From assembly GCA_046542355.1 (NCBI GenBank), contig JBKHBN010000008.1:1-60815 (forward strand): a stretch of DNA of 60,815 nt. The letters run 5' to 3'. Made by a program: the position numbers and the translations under genes. Below, in pieces: positions 36,311 to 44,557 of the stretch. Position 1 is the stretch's first letter. Every line of letters begins with the position of its first letter. Origin of the DNA: UBA1672 sp046542355 (GTDB taxonomy: Bacteria; Pseudomonadota; Alphaproteobacteria; Micavibrionales; Micavibrionaceae). A model generated the notes under the pieces. The model saw nothing but the letters and a program-made list of their open reading frames with translations. It made no database searches and was not told the DNA's origin.

Positions 36311-37177
36311 ATGGCAAGTTTTGATTTTATAGAGGCTGCGGCCAGAGGGTATGAGTTTACCTGGCGTGAACGAAGAGCTTTGTTGCGTGCCGGTATGCCT
36401 GTGGTTGTTATACATATCGTTTGTATTATGATGGTTTATGCCCTTCAGGTTCATGAGCGGTATTTGCTTAGCGGATTGATATTGATGCCGGCTTATGTGT
36501 TTGAAGCTCTTTATGTTGTCAGCGTTGTCCGTTTTATGGTGTTTGGTGAACGTTTGTTTGATTTCTTTAATATGGGTAAGGGGGAATATGCTGAAGAGGA
36601 AGCAGAAAATGTCCCACAACAAGCGAATAAAAATACAGCATTTCCGCAAGAGAAAGTATCCCAGTCTTTATCATCGCATTCCAGCGTTCAGTCTTTTAAG
36701 GCTGCTTTTGTTATTTATATGCTTTTAAAAGTTTTGGATGAGGGGGCTCGGGGTGCAATTCAGGATTATGATCGTATCTGGGGGGGCGAAGAATCCTTGT
36801 TTGTACTGGATCAAAGTCCGCTTGCAGCTATTTTTATTCTTTTGGCGACAGGCGCGGCTTTGTGGTTATTTAGGATAATGTGGCTTTATATTCCTGTGGC
36901 TCTGGGGTTTTCAATTCGCGGCTTTTTAAGGTGCGCAAAAGGTATGATGAGCTCTTTGAGTATGTTTGCAACATGGTTTGTCTGCTATTTTCCTTTGCTT
37001 ATTGCTATTGTTGTTTGCCTTATGGTCGTTAGTTTTTTTGTTCCCACTGAAAGTGCTGTGCAGGTTATTGTTTTTGATGTCGTCAGGGTTACCGGTAGCC
37101 TGCTTTTGATGGTTGTTCAGGTTGCTGCCATGACGTTTGGTTATCTCGAAATGCTAGCGCAGCGTAGCAGAAAGTAA
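36311..37177 (+). CDS. Hypothetical inner-membrane protein, 288 aa
   Basis: About five or six hydrophobic helices: near residues 28-46, 53-72, 136-150, 175-197, 217-243 and 255-278. Between the second and third lies a polar, glutamine-rich loop (about residues 92-130). The N-terminal segment FTWRERRALLRAGMP resembles a cytosolic helix lying before the first membrane span. I recognise no transporter or enzyme motif. It follows the acidic protein gene by about 95 bases and precedes the ferredoxin by 45. Confidence 0.65.
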   Translation: MASFDFIEAAARGYEFTWRERRALLRAGMPVVVIHIVCIMMVYALQVHERYLLSGLILMPAYVFEALYVVSVVRFMVFGERLFDFFNMGKGEYAEEEAENVPQQANKNTAFPQEKVSQSLSSHSSVQSFKAAFVIYMLLKVLDEGARGAIQDYDRIWGGEESLFVLDQSPLAAIFILLATGAALWLFRIMWLYIPVALGFSIRGFLRCAKGMMSSLSMFATWFVCYFPLLIAIVVCLMVVSFFVPTESAVQVIVFDVVRVTGSLLLMVVQVAAMTFGYLEMLAQRSRK

Positions 37178-37221
37178 AAGAATTGAAATTGATTCGGACG
37201 TTTAAGATGGCGGAATAAGCT

Positions 37222-37536
37222 ATGAAGATATTTGTTACAGATCTGGATGGTGAGGAACATGAACTCGAGGCGGTTGAAGGCTGGCGTGTGATGGAGGTTA
37301 TCCGCGAGCATGGCTTGCCGATCAAGGCGGAGTGCGGGGGAGCTTGTGCCTGTGCGACGTGCCATGTTTATGTTGCAGATGAATGGTGTGATAAGCTTGC
37401 CCCGATGCGTGATGAGGAAGAAGAGATGCTTGATGGTGCTTTTGATGTTCAGGACAATTCACGCCTTTCCTGCCAGATTATTCTGGATGAAACAATGGAC
37501 GGGTTGCGGCTATATTTAGCGCACAACCCGGATTAA
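37222..37536 (+). CDS. Adrenodoxin-type [2Fe-2S] ferredoxin
   Basis: A 104-aa electron carrier. The cluster ligands follow the adrenodoxin pattern C-x5-C-x2-C and a distant fourth Cys: AECGGACACATCHVYV near residue 40 and RLSCQII near residue 88. The loop MRDEEEEMLDGA is the typical acidic partner-binding stretch. In alphaproteobacteria such ferredoxins serve Fe-S cluster assembly and haem or ubiquinone synthesis; the partner is not visible here. It converges with the KamA-like gene, leaving about 40 bases with a small AAGGT/ACCTT inverted repeat. Confidence 0.93.
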   Translation: MKIFVTDLDGEEHELEAVEGWRVMEVIREHGLPIKAECGGACACATCHVYVADEWCDKLAPMRDEEEEMLDGAFDVQDNSRLSCQIILDETMDGLRLYLAHNPD

Positions 37537-37575
37537 AACGTATATTAAAGGTGACACCTTATGTCTGCTGTCTGT

Positions 37576-39084
37576 TTATGCAGCATGTGATTTTTTTGCT
37601 GCTTTTTGTATGTTTTCTGCTGTATCGTTGGCGGTTTCGAAGGTTTCTTTTTCTTCTATTTTTGTATCATGCAAGACATCTTCCTGTGCGTAATCGTCAA
37701 TCCATAGAGCATTGGGATTGCTTTTTAATATGATGACTCCGCCTAGCTCGTTTGTATGGGGTACGCGGTGTTTTTTTAATATGACTATGCCGTTGGTTTT
37801 TTCGGTGCCGTTAGGTCGTTTGGTCTCGTTTTCAAGGCCTGTGACGCTGATAACTTCAAGTTTGCCGCGTTTTGTGGACATAGCAAAGCGTGAGCGCCCG
37901 TCATCTGACAAGCCCTCCATTGCTTTTTTATGAATCCACCATGCTTCTTCAAGGGGGAGGGAAAAGGCTCTGTACCCTTGTATTGTGCGGTTCTGGAATA
38001 CGTATTTGGGCTTTATGCCCATACGGTTTAGTTCCTGATGCAAGAGGTGCAAGGCTTTAGGATCGTCATTGACCCCAGTAATCATGGGAGTCTGGTTTTG
38101 CAGCGTTACAAAGGGAAGAGATTTGAGAGCGTTAACGGCTCGTGCATTTTCGGCTATCCATTTCAGGCCAGTGCCGCTGGTGTTTTTGATGTAGCGCCCT
38201 TTTTCATCGCGCATAAGGAATTCATCAGGGTGGGAAAAGTGCACAACAAAGTTCAGGCGTGTGTCGGGGTGACGTTGATGCACAATATTCAGTGTTTCTA
38301 TCAGGGCATCGTCTATGCGCTCGGGCATGAAAGCCAGCTCTCGCGTGCCGATACGGATAATGTCTACGCCGGCTGAGCTGATTGCATCGAGATATTCGAA
38401 TATGCGCCGGTTTGTCAGGGTTAGCGGATCGCCACCAGATAAAATGGCTTCGCGTATAGGAAGGCGTCTGTTTTTTCCTTCTTTTTCATGATCCCCGTTT
38501 TTCAGGACGTCATTATTATAAGCGATGATATAGTCTTTGAGAGCCTGAGCTTTGGCGACCGATTTTCCGCTGAGATTTGCGCCATCTATAAAATCATTTC
38601 GGTAGCAGTGCGCGCACATGCCAGCGCAGCCGGGCGCTGCGAGGATGAGTACGGTTTCATCGTATTTATGTAATACGCCGCCATAGAGCCCTTCTATTTT
38701 TGGTGAATAGGTCATCTGGCCGGAAGGGTCTTCCTCGCCGGTCATGTCCTTGAAAGCCGATAGTCTGGGTGCGATCATAGCGCGCGCGGCGTTACTGGGG
38801 GGCATTTTTGGAACCAGTATTTTTCCTTCTTTAGATTTGTATTCGTCACCTGTAACAAGAGCCATGTAATGCTCATTGGTTTTAAACCGGACATTCCGAT
38901 TTGTGTTATCTTGTTGTATTTCGTGGAGTTTTATCAGTTCCTCGCTGTCCATGATTTTTTCGAGGAGAGTGGCAATTTTCGGGTTGTCCAAATTTCCGCC
39001 TGTAATTTGCGGCAAAGCAGCCATGTCAGTGCGGGGCAGAGCTGGTGTAATCTGGTTTTCTCGTTTTTTTGAATTAGGCGTCAT
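37576..39084 (-). CDS. KamA-family radical SAM aminomutase
   Basis: About 502 aa. The radical SAM cluster motif is CAGMCAHCYRNDF (C-x3-C-x2-C). It also has LSGGDPLTLTNRRI, IIRIGTRELAFMP, NFVVHFSHPDEFL and the KamA-like NQTPMITGVNDD with LNRMGIKPKYVFQNR (PLP/lysine region). Relatives are lysine 2,3-aminomutase and EpmB. It is longer than EpmB (about 340 aa), with an N-terminal extension of about 100 residues, and no epmA or efp is near, so the substrate is open. ATG 39084 has AAAGGATG upstream. A tail of about 100 residues follows the core. Confidence 0.82.
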   Translation of the reverse strand: MTPNSKKRENQITPALPRTDMAALPQITGGNLDNPKIATLLEKIMDSEELIKLHEIQQDNTNRNVRFKTNEHYMALVTGDEYKSKEGKILVPKMPPSNAARAMIAPRLSAFKDMTGEEDPSGQMTYSPKIEGLYGGVLHKYDETVLILAAPGCAGMCAHCYRNDFIDGANLSGKSVAKAQALKDYIIAYNNDVLKNGDHEKEGKNRRLPIREAILSGGDPLTLTNRRIFEYLDAISSAGVDIIRIGTRELAFMPERIDDALIETLNIVHQRHPDTRLNFVVHFSHPDEFLMRDEKGRYIKNTSGTGLKWIAENARAVNALKSLPFVTLQNQTPMITGVNDDPKALHLLHQELNRMGIKPKYVFQNRTIQGYRAFSLPLEEAWWIHKKAMEGLSDDGRSRFAMSTKRGKLEVISVTGLENETKRPNGTEKTNGIVILKKHRVPHTNELGGVIILKSNPNALWIDDYAQEDVLHDTKIEEKETFETANDTAENIQKAAKKSHAA

Positions 39085-39298
39085 TGTGCATCCTTTCTGC
39101 GCTGCAGCATAAAAGCGTGGTTGTATTGGCACTTTTGGAAATTGTTCTTATTTTTGAGCCTAACATGATGTTTTTTAAAAAGACAACATCAATTGTTTTT
39201 TATTGCACAGCGGTAGGCTTTTTAAATTTTTTTCAGTTTTTTTATTACGCATTTTCAAAAAGGCTATAAGTTAATTTGCGCTGTGTTGTTAAATTTCT

Positions 39299-39353
39299 CT
39301 TGAATATTTTGAAAACTCTCGTTAATAATTTGTCCTGTATGGATCAAGTCCAT
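39299..39353 (+). promoter_or_regulatory. Candidate groES promoter and inverted repeat
   Basis: CTTGAAT (39299-39305) is followed 18 bases later by AATAAT (39324-39329). The CTTGAA could also serve a heat-shock sigma factor. Downstream, ATGGA-TCAAG-TCCAT (39339-39353) is a perfect 5-bp-arm inverted repeat in the leader. No CIRCE element is present, so HrcA control is not supported. The intergenic region 39133-39441 holds nothing else I can identify. Confidence 0.35.
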
Positions 39354-39441
39354 GCATGGGAGAGGTTTCATGACCTTGCTTTTTTTTCGAAGAAGGCGGA
39401 AACCTGCTTGTTAAACCATAGAAAAATAAGGAGATACGAAA

Positions 39442-39729
39442 ATGAATTTTCGTCCTTTGCATGATCGCGTTCTCGTGCGCCGCGCGGAAGCAGAAACCAA
39501 AACTCAAGGCGGCATTATTATTCCAGGCACAGCAGAAGAAAAACCATCCGAAGGCGAGATTATTGCCGTTGGAAATGGTTACGTTAATGATAACGGAGAT
39601 GTGCGCGCTCTGGATGTTAAAAAAGGAGATCGTGTGATCTTCTCAAAATGGGCCGGTACTGAAGTCACCATTGATGGTGAGGAGCTCATGGTTATGAAAG
39701 AATCAGATATTATCGGTGTCGTCGGTTAA
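39442..39729 (+). CDS. groS: Co-chaperonin GroES
   Basis: A 95-aa heptameric lid for GroEL. It has the typical start MNFRPLHDRVLVRRAEAE, the mobile loop TKTQGGIIIPGTAEEKP that contacts GroEL, and the terminal SDIIGVVG. An AAGGAG site precedes ATG 39442. groL follows after 64 bases, the standard operon. Confidence 0.98.
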   Translation: MNFRPLHDRVLVRRAEAETKTQGGIIIPGTAEEKPSEGEIIAVGNGYVNDNGDVRALDVKKGDRVIFSKWAGTEVTIDGEELMVMKESDIIGVVG

Positions 39730-39793
39730 ACCGTTTTTTTCATGACAATTTTTAACAAGAAACGCGAAATCATAAAAATTTAGGAGAGTAATT

Positions 39794-41446
39794 ATGAGTG
39801 CTAAAGATGTAATTTTTGAAGATAAGGCACGTAGTGAGCTGCTAAAAGGGGTGGATATCATCGCTAATGCAGTGAAAGTGACTTTGGGGCCAAAAGGTCG
39901 CAATGTTGTTATTGAAAAATCATTCGGTGCACCGCGCACGACTAAAGACGGTGTGACGGTTGCCAAAGAAATCGAGCTGAAAGATAAGAGGCAAAATATT
40001 GGTGCGCAGCTTATTCGTGAAGTAGCGTCCAAGGCTAATGATCATTCAGGTGACGGTACGACAACAGCAACTGTCATAGCACAAGCTATTGTGCGTGAAG
40101 GTGTGAAGGCTGTATCGTCCGGGCGTAATCCGATGGATTTGAAGCGCGGAATTGATCAGGCTGTTGCCGCTGTTGTGGCTGATATTGCCAAGCGTGCGAA
40201 AAAAGTGAAAAGCAATGATGAGATCAAGCAAATCGGTACGATCTCTGCTAATGGTGAAGCTGAAATCGGTGAAATGATTGCTGAAGCGATGGATAAAGTC
40301 GGTAATGAAGGCGTTATCACGGTAGAAGAAGCAAAAGCCCTTGCCAACGAACTTGAAATTGTTGAGGGTATGCAATTTGATCGTGGCTATCTGTCACCAT
40401 ATTTTATCACCGATGCTGACAAGATGATTTGTGAGCTAGAGAATCCTTATATTTTGCTTAATGAAGGCAAGCTTTCAAACTTGCAGGCTATGCTTCCGGT
40501 TCTTGAGGCTGTGGTGCAGTCTTCCCGTCCGCTTTTGATTGTGGCCGAGGATGTTGAAGGCGAGGCTCTTGCAACGCTTGTGGTGAACAAGCTGCGTGGC
40601 GGATTGAAGATTGCTGCGGTTAAAGCGCCCGGATTTGGGGATCGCCGCAAGGCTATGCTTCAGGATATGGCTATCTTGACCGGTGGTCAGGTGGTGTCTG
40701 AAGATCTTGGTATCAAGCTTGAGAATGTAACGCTTGATATGCTCGGCTCTGCGAAGAAAGTCTCTATCACCAAGGATGACACAACGATTGTTGATGGCTC
40801 CGGTGAGAAAAGCGATATTGAAGCACGTTGCAACCAAATCCGTAAGCAGATCGAAGATACGACAAGCGACTATGATAAAGAAAAACTGCAAGAGCGTCTG
40901 GCCAAGCTGTCTGGCGGCGTTGCTGTTCTTCGGGTCGGCGGTATCACAGAGGTTGAAGTGAAAGAGCGTAAAGATCGCGTTGATGATGCGCTTCATGCGA
41001 CTCGCGCTGCTGTTGAGGAAGGCATTGTTGCCGGTGGGGGCGTTGCACTTCTTTATGCTGCATCAGCTCTGGATGGTCTATCAGGTGATAATGAAGATCA
41101 GAATGTCGGTATCACTATAGTCAAACGCGTGCTTCAGGCTCCGGTTCGCCAGATTTGCGAAAATGCCGGTGAAGAAGGCTCTGTCATTGTTGGCAAGCTT
41201 GTTGAGCAAGATGACATCAATTTTGGCTTTGATGCACAAAAAGGTGAGTTCACCGATATGTTCAAGGCCGGTATTATCGACCCTGCGAAGGTGGTTCGTA
41301 CAGCTCTTCAGGATGCGGCCAGTGTTGCGGGTCTGCTGATTACAACAGAAGCGGTTGTTACTGAAGTGCCTGCTGACGATGACTCTTCTGCCGCGGCTGC
41401 CGGAATGGGCGGCATGGGCGGAATGGGTGGAATGGGCATGATGTAG
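39794..41446 (+). CDS. groL: Chaperonin GroEL
   Basis: A 550-aa ATP-dependent folding chamber. It has VTLGPKGRNVVIEKSFG, the nucleotide-binding GDGTTTATV, the apical-domain segment GYLSPYFITDADKM, ARVGG-type VLRVGGITEVEVKERKDR, and the flexible C-terminal GGM repeat (GMGGMGGMGGMGMM). A GGAGAG site precedes ATG 39794. It is the only groEL in the window and ends 57 bases before a strong terminator. Confidence 0.98.
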   Translation: MSAKDVIFEDKARSELLKGVDIIANAVKVTLGPKGRNVVIEKSFGAPRTTKDGVTVAKEIELKDKRQNIGAQLIREVASKANDHSGDGTTTATVIAQAIVREGVKAVSSGRNPMDLKRGIDQAVAAVVADIAKRAKKVKSNDEIKQIGTISANGEAEIGEMIAEAMDKVGNEGVITVEEAKALANELEIVEGMQFDRGYLSPYFITDADKMICELENPYILLNEGKLSNLQAMLPVLEAVVQSSRPLLIVAEDVEGEALATLVVNKLRGGLKIAAVKAPGFGDRRKAMLQDMAILTGGQVVSEDLGIKLENVTLDMLGSAKKVSITKDDTTIVDGSGEKSDIEARCNQIRKQIEDTTSDYDKEKLQERLAKLSGGVAVLRVGGITEVEVKERKDRVDDALHATRAAVEEGIVAGGGVALLYAASALDGLSGDNEDQNVGITIVKRVLQAPVRQICENAGEEGSVIVGKLVEQDDINFGFDAQKGEFTDMFKAGIIDPAKVVRTALQDAASVAGLLITTEAVVTEVPADDDSSAAAAGMGGMGGMGGMGMM

Positions 41447-41502
41447 TAATTTGCTCGTTCCTGCCGTTTATGCTGCAGGTTCGTTAAAGATCATTATAAA
41501 AG

Positions 41503-41533
41503 GCCCCCGCATTTTTGATGTGGGGGTTTTTTG
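41503..41533 (+). terminator. Rho-independent terminator of groES-groEL
   Basis: CCCCCGCAT (41504-41512) pairs with ATGTGGGGG (41518-41526), one G-U pair, around a TTTTG loop. A run of T follows (41527-41532). It lies about 57 bases after the groL stop. Confidence 0.9.
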
Positions 41534-41545
41534 TCTATCATAAAA

Positions 41546-42742
41546 TTATATTTCTCTATGCGATTTTTTTTGATTATCAGAAATTAAAGAGATTTTTTTG
41601 TCTATCATAAAATGTTTTGCTGAAGCTGTCGTGAACAGGGTTTCAGTAGATGTTCTTTGTTTGGTTGAAGTTAAAGATTTTAGCATTTGAATGTAGTCAT
41701 TTACTCTGTTTGCAGATTTTAGCCAAAGTCGTGTTGCACCTGCACCTTCAATTTCACTGAAGATATATTTGCTGGTATTTGTATTTTTCATTACATCTAT
41801 TCTGAGAAAGGGTGAGTTTTGAATGTTTTTTGGCAGAATGTTCATGATTTTAAAGACAAAACTTACCATGTCTCTATCAGGATCGTGGATATAAGTATCT
41901 GTTCCACCATAACGAGCATGGGCAATGTAAGAATTTCCTCCTTGTGTACGTTTAATAAAATGGGGCGTGCCATTGATAAATACAGCAGAAATTTCAATAT
42001 TAGGTATGTATTCTTGGAAAAGGAAATGATGGTCTGGACTTGGTGTGTTTGTGAAATATGTAATGAGGTATTTTTCCAGAGTTTTGAAATCTTTAAAAAA
42101 CACTTGGCTGGATTCTTGACCCTCCATTGGAATTGAAACGATATAACCATTTTTTTCAGGTGCTCTATCGATAAAAATCAGACCTCGACCTAAAGAGCTG
42201 GTTGAAGGCTTTAACACAAAGCGATTTGTTAAGGATCTAGCCATGAATATGCGCATATCATTAAACATGGTTTCGAAGTTATTTGGTTGGGCAATAATGG
42301 ATGCGTTTTTTATATTTTCTAGGCAACATAATGATTTCGTAGGAATAGTTGGGATGTTTTTTTCTATTATGTATTTTAGATAGGTTGCTTTTGATGATAT
42401 CCAATCTATGGTTTCGAATTCAGGAATAACACTGATTGTGTGTCCTTTTTCTTTTTGAATTGCTACGTAGTCATAAAGTCGGTCAAGTATGCCTTGGTAG
42501 CGGCCAAAGCTTGTTAAGCATCCTCTCATGTTTGAAAGGTCAATTACATTTATTTGATTCCAGGGAAGGTTATAGATTGTATCTCGTTGGCTTAAATCTG
42601 GCGCAATAATAGAAAGCTTTTCGCTTATCAAGCCTTTTTTAATGTCGCTGGAGTCAGGCATATCTTCTGCACCCATGGTGGGCATGAGGATGAATCCCAA
42701 GTTTGTGGTTCGTTCAGGTGTTTTTTTTGCGTATTTTTTCAT
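41546..42742 (-). CDS. ATP-grasp ligase-like protein
   Basis: About 398 aa. The central and C-terminal parts fit an ATP-grasp fold of the glutathione synthetase/RimK type: RFVLKPSTSSLGRGLIF (lysine and nucleotide loop, near residue 175), FLFQEYIPNIEISAVFINGT (strand with acidic residues), KRTQGGNS, and FLRIDVMKN with FSEIEGAGATRLW (metal-binding Asp, Glu and adjacent Arg). Such enzymes join a carboxylate to an amine via acyl-phosphate. The substrate is unknown. The start is uncertain: ATG 42742 directly follows the stop of the XRE gene; a TTG at 42778 is in frame. AT-rich compared with its neighbours. Confidence 0.72.
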   Translation of the reverse strand: MKKYAKKTPERTTNLGFILMPTMGAEDMPDSSDIKKGLISEKLSIIAPDLSQRDTIYNLPWNQINVIDLSNMRGCLTSFGRYQGILDRLYDYVAIQKEKGHTISVIPEFETIDWISSKATYLKYIIEKNIPTIPTKSLCCLENIKNASIIAQPNNFETMFNDMRIFMARSLTNRFVLKPSTSSLGRGLIFIDRAPEKNGYIVSIPMEGQESSQVFFKDFKTLEKYLITYFTNTPSPDHHFLFQEYIPNIEISAVFINGTPHFIKRTQGGNSYIAHARYGGTDTYIHDPDRDMVSFVFKIMNILPKNIQNSPFLRIDVMKNTNTSKYIFSEIEGAGATRLWLKSANRVNDYIQMLKSLTSTKQRTSTETLFTTASAKHFMIDKKISLISDNQKKSHREI

Positions 42743-42747
42743 CTTTT

Positions 42748-43407
42748 TTAAGCTGTTGGTGTTTTTGATTGTTCCCAAGTAATGTCAAACAAAACTTCTA
42801 CTCCTTGAGCAAAATCTTTATTATTAAGAGTTAGTATTTCAATGTTGCCGGGGTTGTTGTTGAATGTTACGAATGCCAGTTTACCACCATATATGTACAT
42901 GGTTTTATTTGTGTTTAGTTTAGATACTTTTGTGAACCAGCGATATGTGGCGTATTTATTACTTATAAAGTTACGGTTTCCTTCTGGAACCAAAATACGG
43001 ACATTTTCTTTCTTTGTGTAGTTTTGCATACGGTCTACGTGACTGTTCCACCAGTCGTTGCCAAGTACTTCTACCCAGTTTCCTGGTTTTACGTTGTAAA
43101 ATGAAAATTTTCCATCTGATATTTTAGCGGTTTCGTAAACATCATTCATGAATTCAATCAAACCACTTTTTCCACTGAATTTTTTTATTTCATTGCCTCT
43201 CTTCTTAACGCCGTTTTCGCCGATGAATTCGACATCGTATGCATCAAAGGCGTTGATAATTTTGTTCATAGTGGCAGAATTGGGGTGGTTCATGCCGCTT
43301 TCGATGCGGGCTACGCCTGTTTGGGAGAGGCCGGACTGAATGGCCAGTTCCTCTTGGCTCCAACCGATCAAGGCACGTGCAGCGCGGATTTGTTCAATTG
43401 TAGGCAT
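42748..43407 (-). CDS. XRE-family regulator with TrmB-like sensor domain
   Basis: A 219-aa protein. Residues 5-60 are a helix-turn-helix of XRE type (ARALIGWSQEELAIQSGLSQ, VARIESGMNHPN). Residues about 80-215 resemble the effector-binding domain attached to TrmB/PLD-like regulators: FYNVKPGNWVEVLG, NVRILVPEGN, YATYRWFTKV, KLAFVTFN. So a ligand-responsive repressor is plausible. An AAGGGTG site precedes ATG 43407. The ATP-grasp gene follows within 5 bases, so the two are almost certainly co-expressed and perhaps autoregulated through the inverted repeat upstream. Confidence 0.8.
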   Translation of the reverse strand: MPTIEQIRAARALIGWSQEELAIQSGLSQTGVARIESGMNHPNSATMNKIINAFDAYDVEFIGENGVKKRGNEIKKFSGKSGLIEFMNDVYETAKISDGKFSFYNVKPGNWVEVLGNDWWNSHVDRMQNYTKKENVRILVPEGNRNFISNKYATYRWFTKVSKLNTNKTMYIYGGKLAFVTFNNNPGNIEILTLNNKDFAQGVEVLFDITWEQSKTPTA

Positions 43408-43437
43408 TAAACACCCTTATAATTCGTTATTTTGTTT

Positions 43438-43499
43438 ATTTTCTGACGATTCTTACGCAGGGTTATTCACGTTTCTATGCTTGCGCCTTGTCAGAAAAT
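43438..43499. promoter_or_regulatory. 10-bp inverted repeat, possible operator
   Basis: ATTTTCTGAC (43438-43447) and GTCAGAAAAT (43490-43499) form a perfect 10-bp inverted repeat separated by 42 bases. It starts 31 bases upstream of the XRE gene start. The spacing allows binding of two dimers or a DNA loop. A TATAAG at about 43416-43421 on the minus strand could be the -10 box. The rest of the region to 43812 is AT-rich, and I see no further feature in it. Confidence 0.5.
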
Positions 43500-43812
43500 T
43501 AAGACCAAGCAATTTTTATTCATGTAAAACAAAAAACTTACTGTCTTTATATACTAAAGATATCTTTGCCCTGTTTTCTTTATATTTCCTGTTTTACAGA
43601 TTGTCCAGTTCTTTTCATAAAAAATAATAAATTTATGTACTTTACTGCACTTTTGGTTTTTATTATGTAATTATTAATTGTGGGTTTTTCTTAATCGTAT
43701 ATTTCAGTTTATTTTTTCTGTAAAGATATTCTAGAATTCAGGCGCTATGCAGGATAATCTGACTGAGGATTTTTAATGTATGGTGATGATCTCCCAGATA
43801 AGGTGGTTAAGT

Positions 43813-44496
43813 ATGAAGAATAAAATTCTTAAACCCAAATCAAAAAAACAAAATGCAGTGAGAGCCAATATTGCTTTTTTCGTTTTTCTGAGCTTTGCGG
43901 CGATTTTAAGTGTGGTTATATTAGAGTCTATTTATTTGTTTTATGATAGCCCCGGTGAACCGGTAGATGTTTATGAAATCGAGCATTCCGAAGTTGGCGA
44001 GCATACCCGCGCCGGGCTTGAGCAGCGTATGAAAGAAGAGATACGCTCAGTACTGCCAGAAGATTATAATAATGTGTATTATCCCGAGGAGCGCTTGCTT
44101 TACGGGCGTTGGTATACGCGCATTGGGCAAAGCGGGATTGCAGAGTTTACATTTCTACCGGATAGTTATGAGCTGATTTATGTCCATCATCCCAGAAGCC
44201 TCCTTAGGGAATATTCAAAAGGACGGTTTGATTATGATCCTGAAACCGGTCTGTTAGGTCTTTTTCCGTTACGTAATGCACAGCCCAGCTTACAACATGA
44301 AAAAATACGCTATAAGATTATGACTATGCGTAAATACCAGATGCTTCTTTTGAAGCATCATGACAAGCCTACCCTTTATATGGTCGCTAATGAGCGCGAT
44401 CTTGCTGGTAAAAATTACCATCCTTTATTTATGTATGAGTCTCTTGATGCAGTGCCAGTGCTGGCTTTTGAGCCAGTGAATTTAGATAGGAAATAG
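43813..44496 (+). CDS. Membrane-anchored hypothetical protein
   Basis: A 227-aa protein with a basic N-terminus, one membrane helix (about residues 19-42) and a large domain beyond it, so probably an inner-membrane anchor with a periplasmic body. The body has a WYTRIGQSGIAEFTFLPDSY segment, beta-rich by eye, without cysteines. ATG 43813 is preferred; the frame opens at 43780. I do not recognise a family. It precedes mutM by about 60 bases. Confidence 0.65.
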   Translation: MKNKILKPKSKKQNAVRANIAFFVFLSFAAILSVVILESIYLFYDSPGEPVDVYEIEHSEVGEHTRAGLEQRMKEEIRSVLPEDYNNVYYPEERLLYGRWYTRIGQSGIAEFTFLPDSYELIYVHHPRSLLREYSKGRFDYDPETGLLGLFPLRNAQPSLQHEKIRYKIMTMRKYQMLLLKHHDKPTLYMVANERDLAGKNYHPLFMYESLDAVPVLAFEPVNLDRK

Positions 44497-44557
44497 AGCT
44501 AAATAAAGTGTACGTCTTGTGTTCTTGTTCGATTAGCAATTTAGGCGAATAATTAGT

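Noticed and set aside
39133..39441. CIRCE element before groES
   Set aside because: The TTAGCACTC-N9-GAGTGCTAA palindrome is absent; only a CTTGAA-type promoter candidate and a short inverted repeat are present.
43340..43627. A 95-codon plus-strand frame overlapping the XRE gene start
   Set aside because: It is antisense to a well-supported gene, low-complexity (Phe, Leu, Ser) and has no ribosome site.
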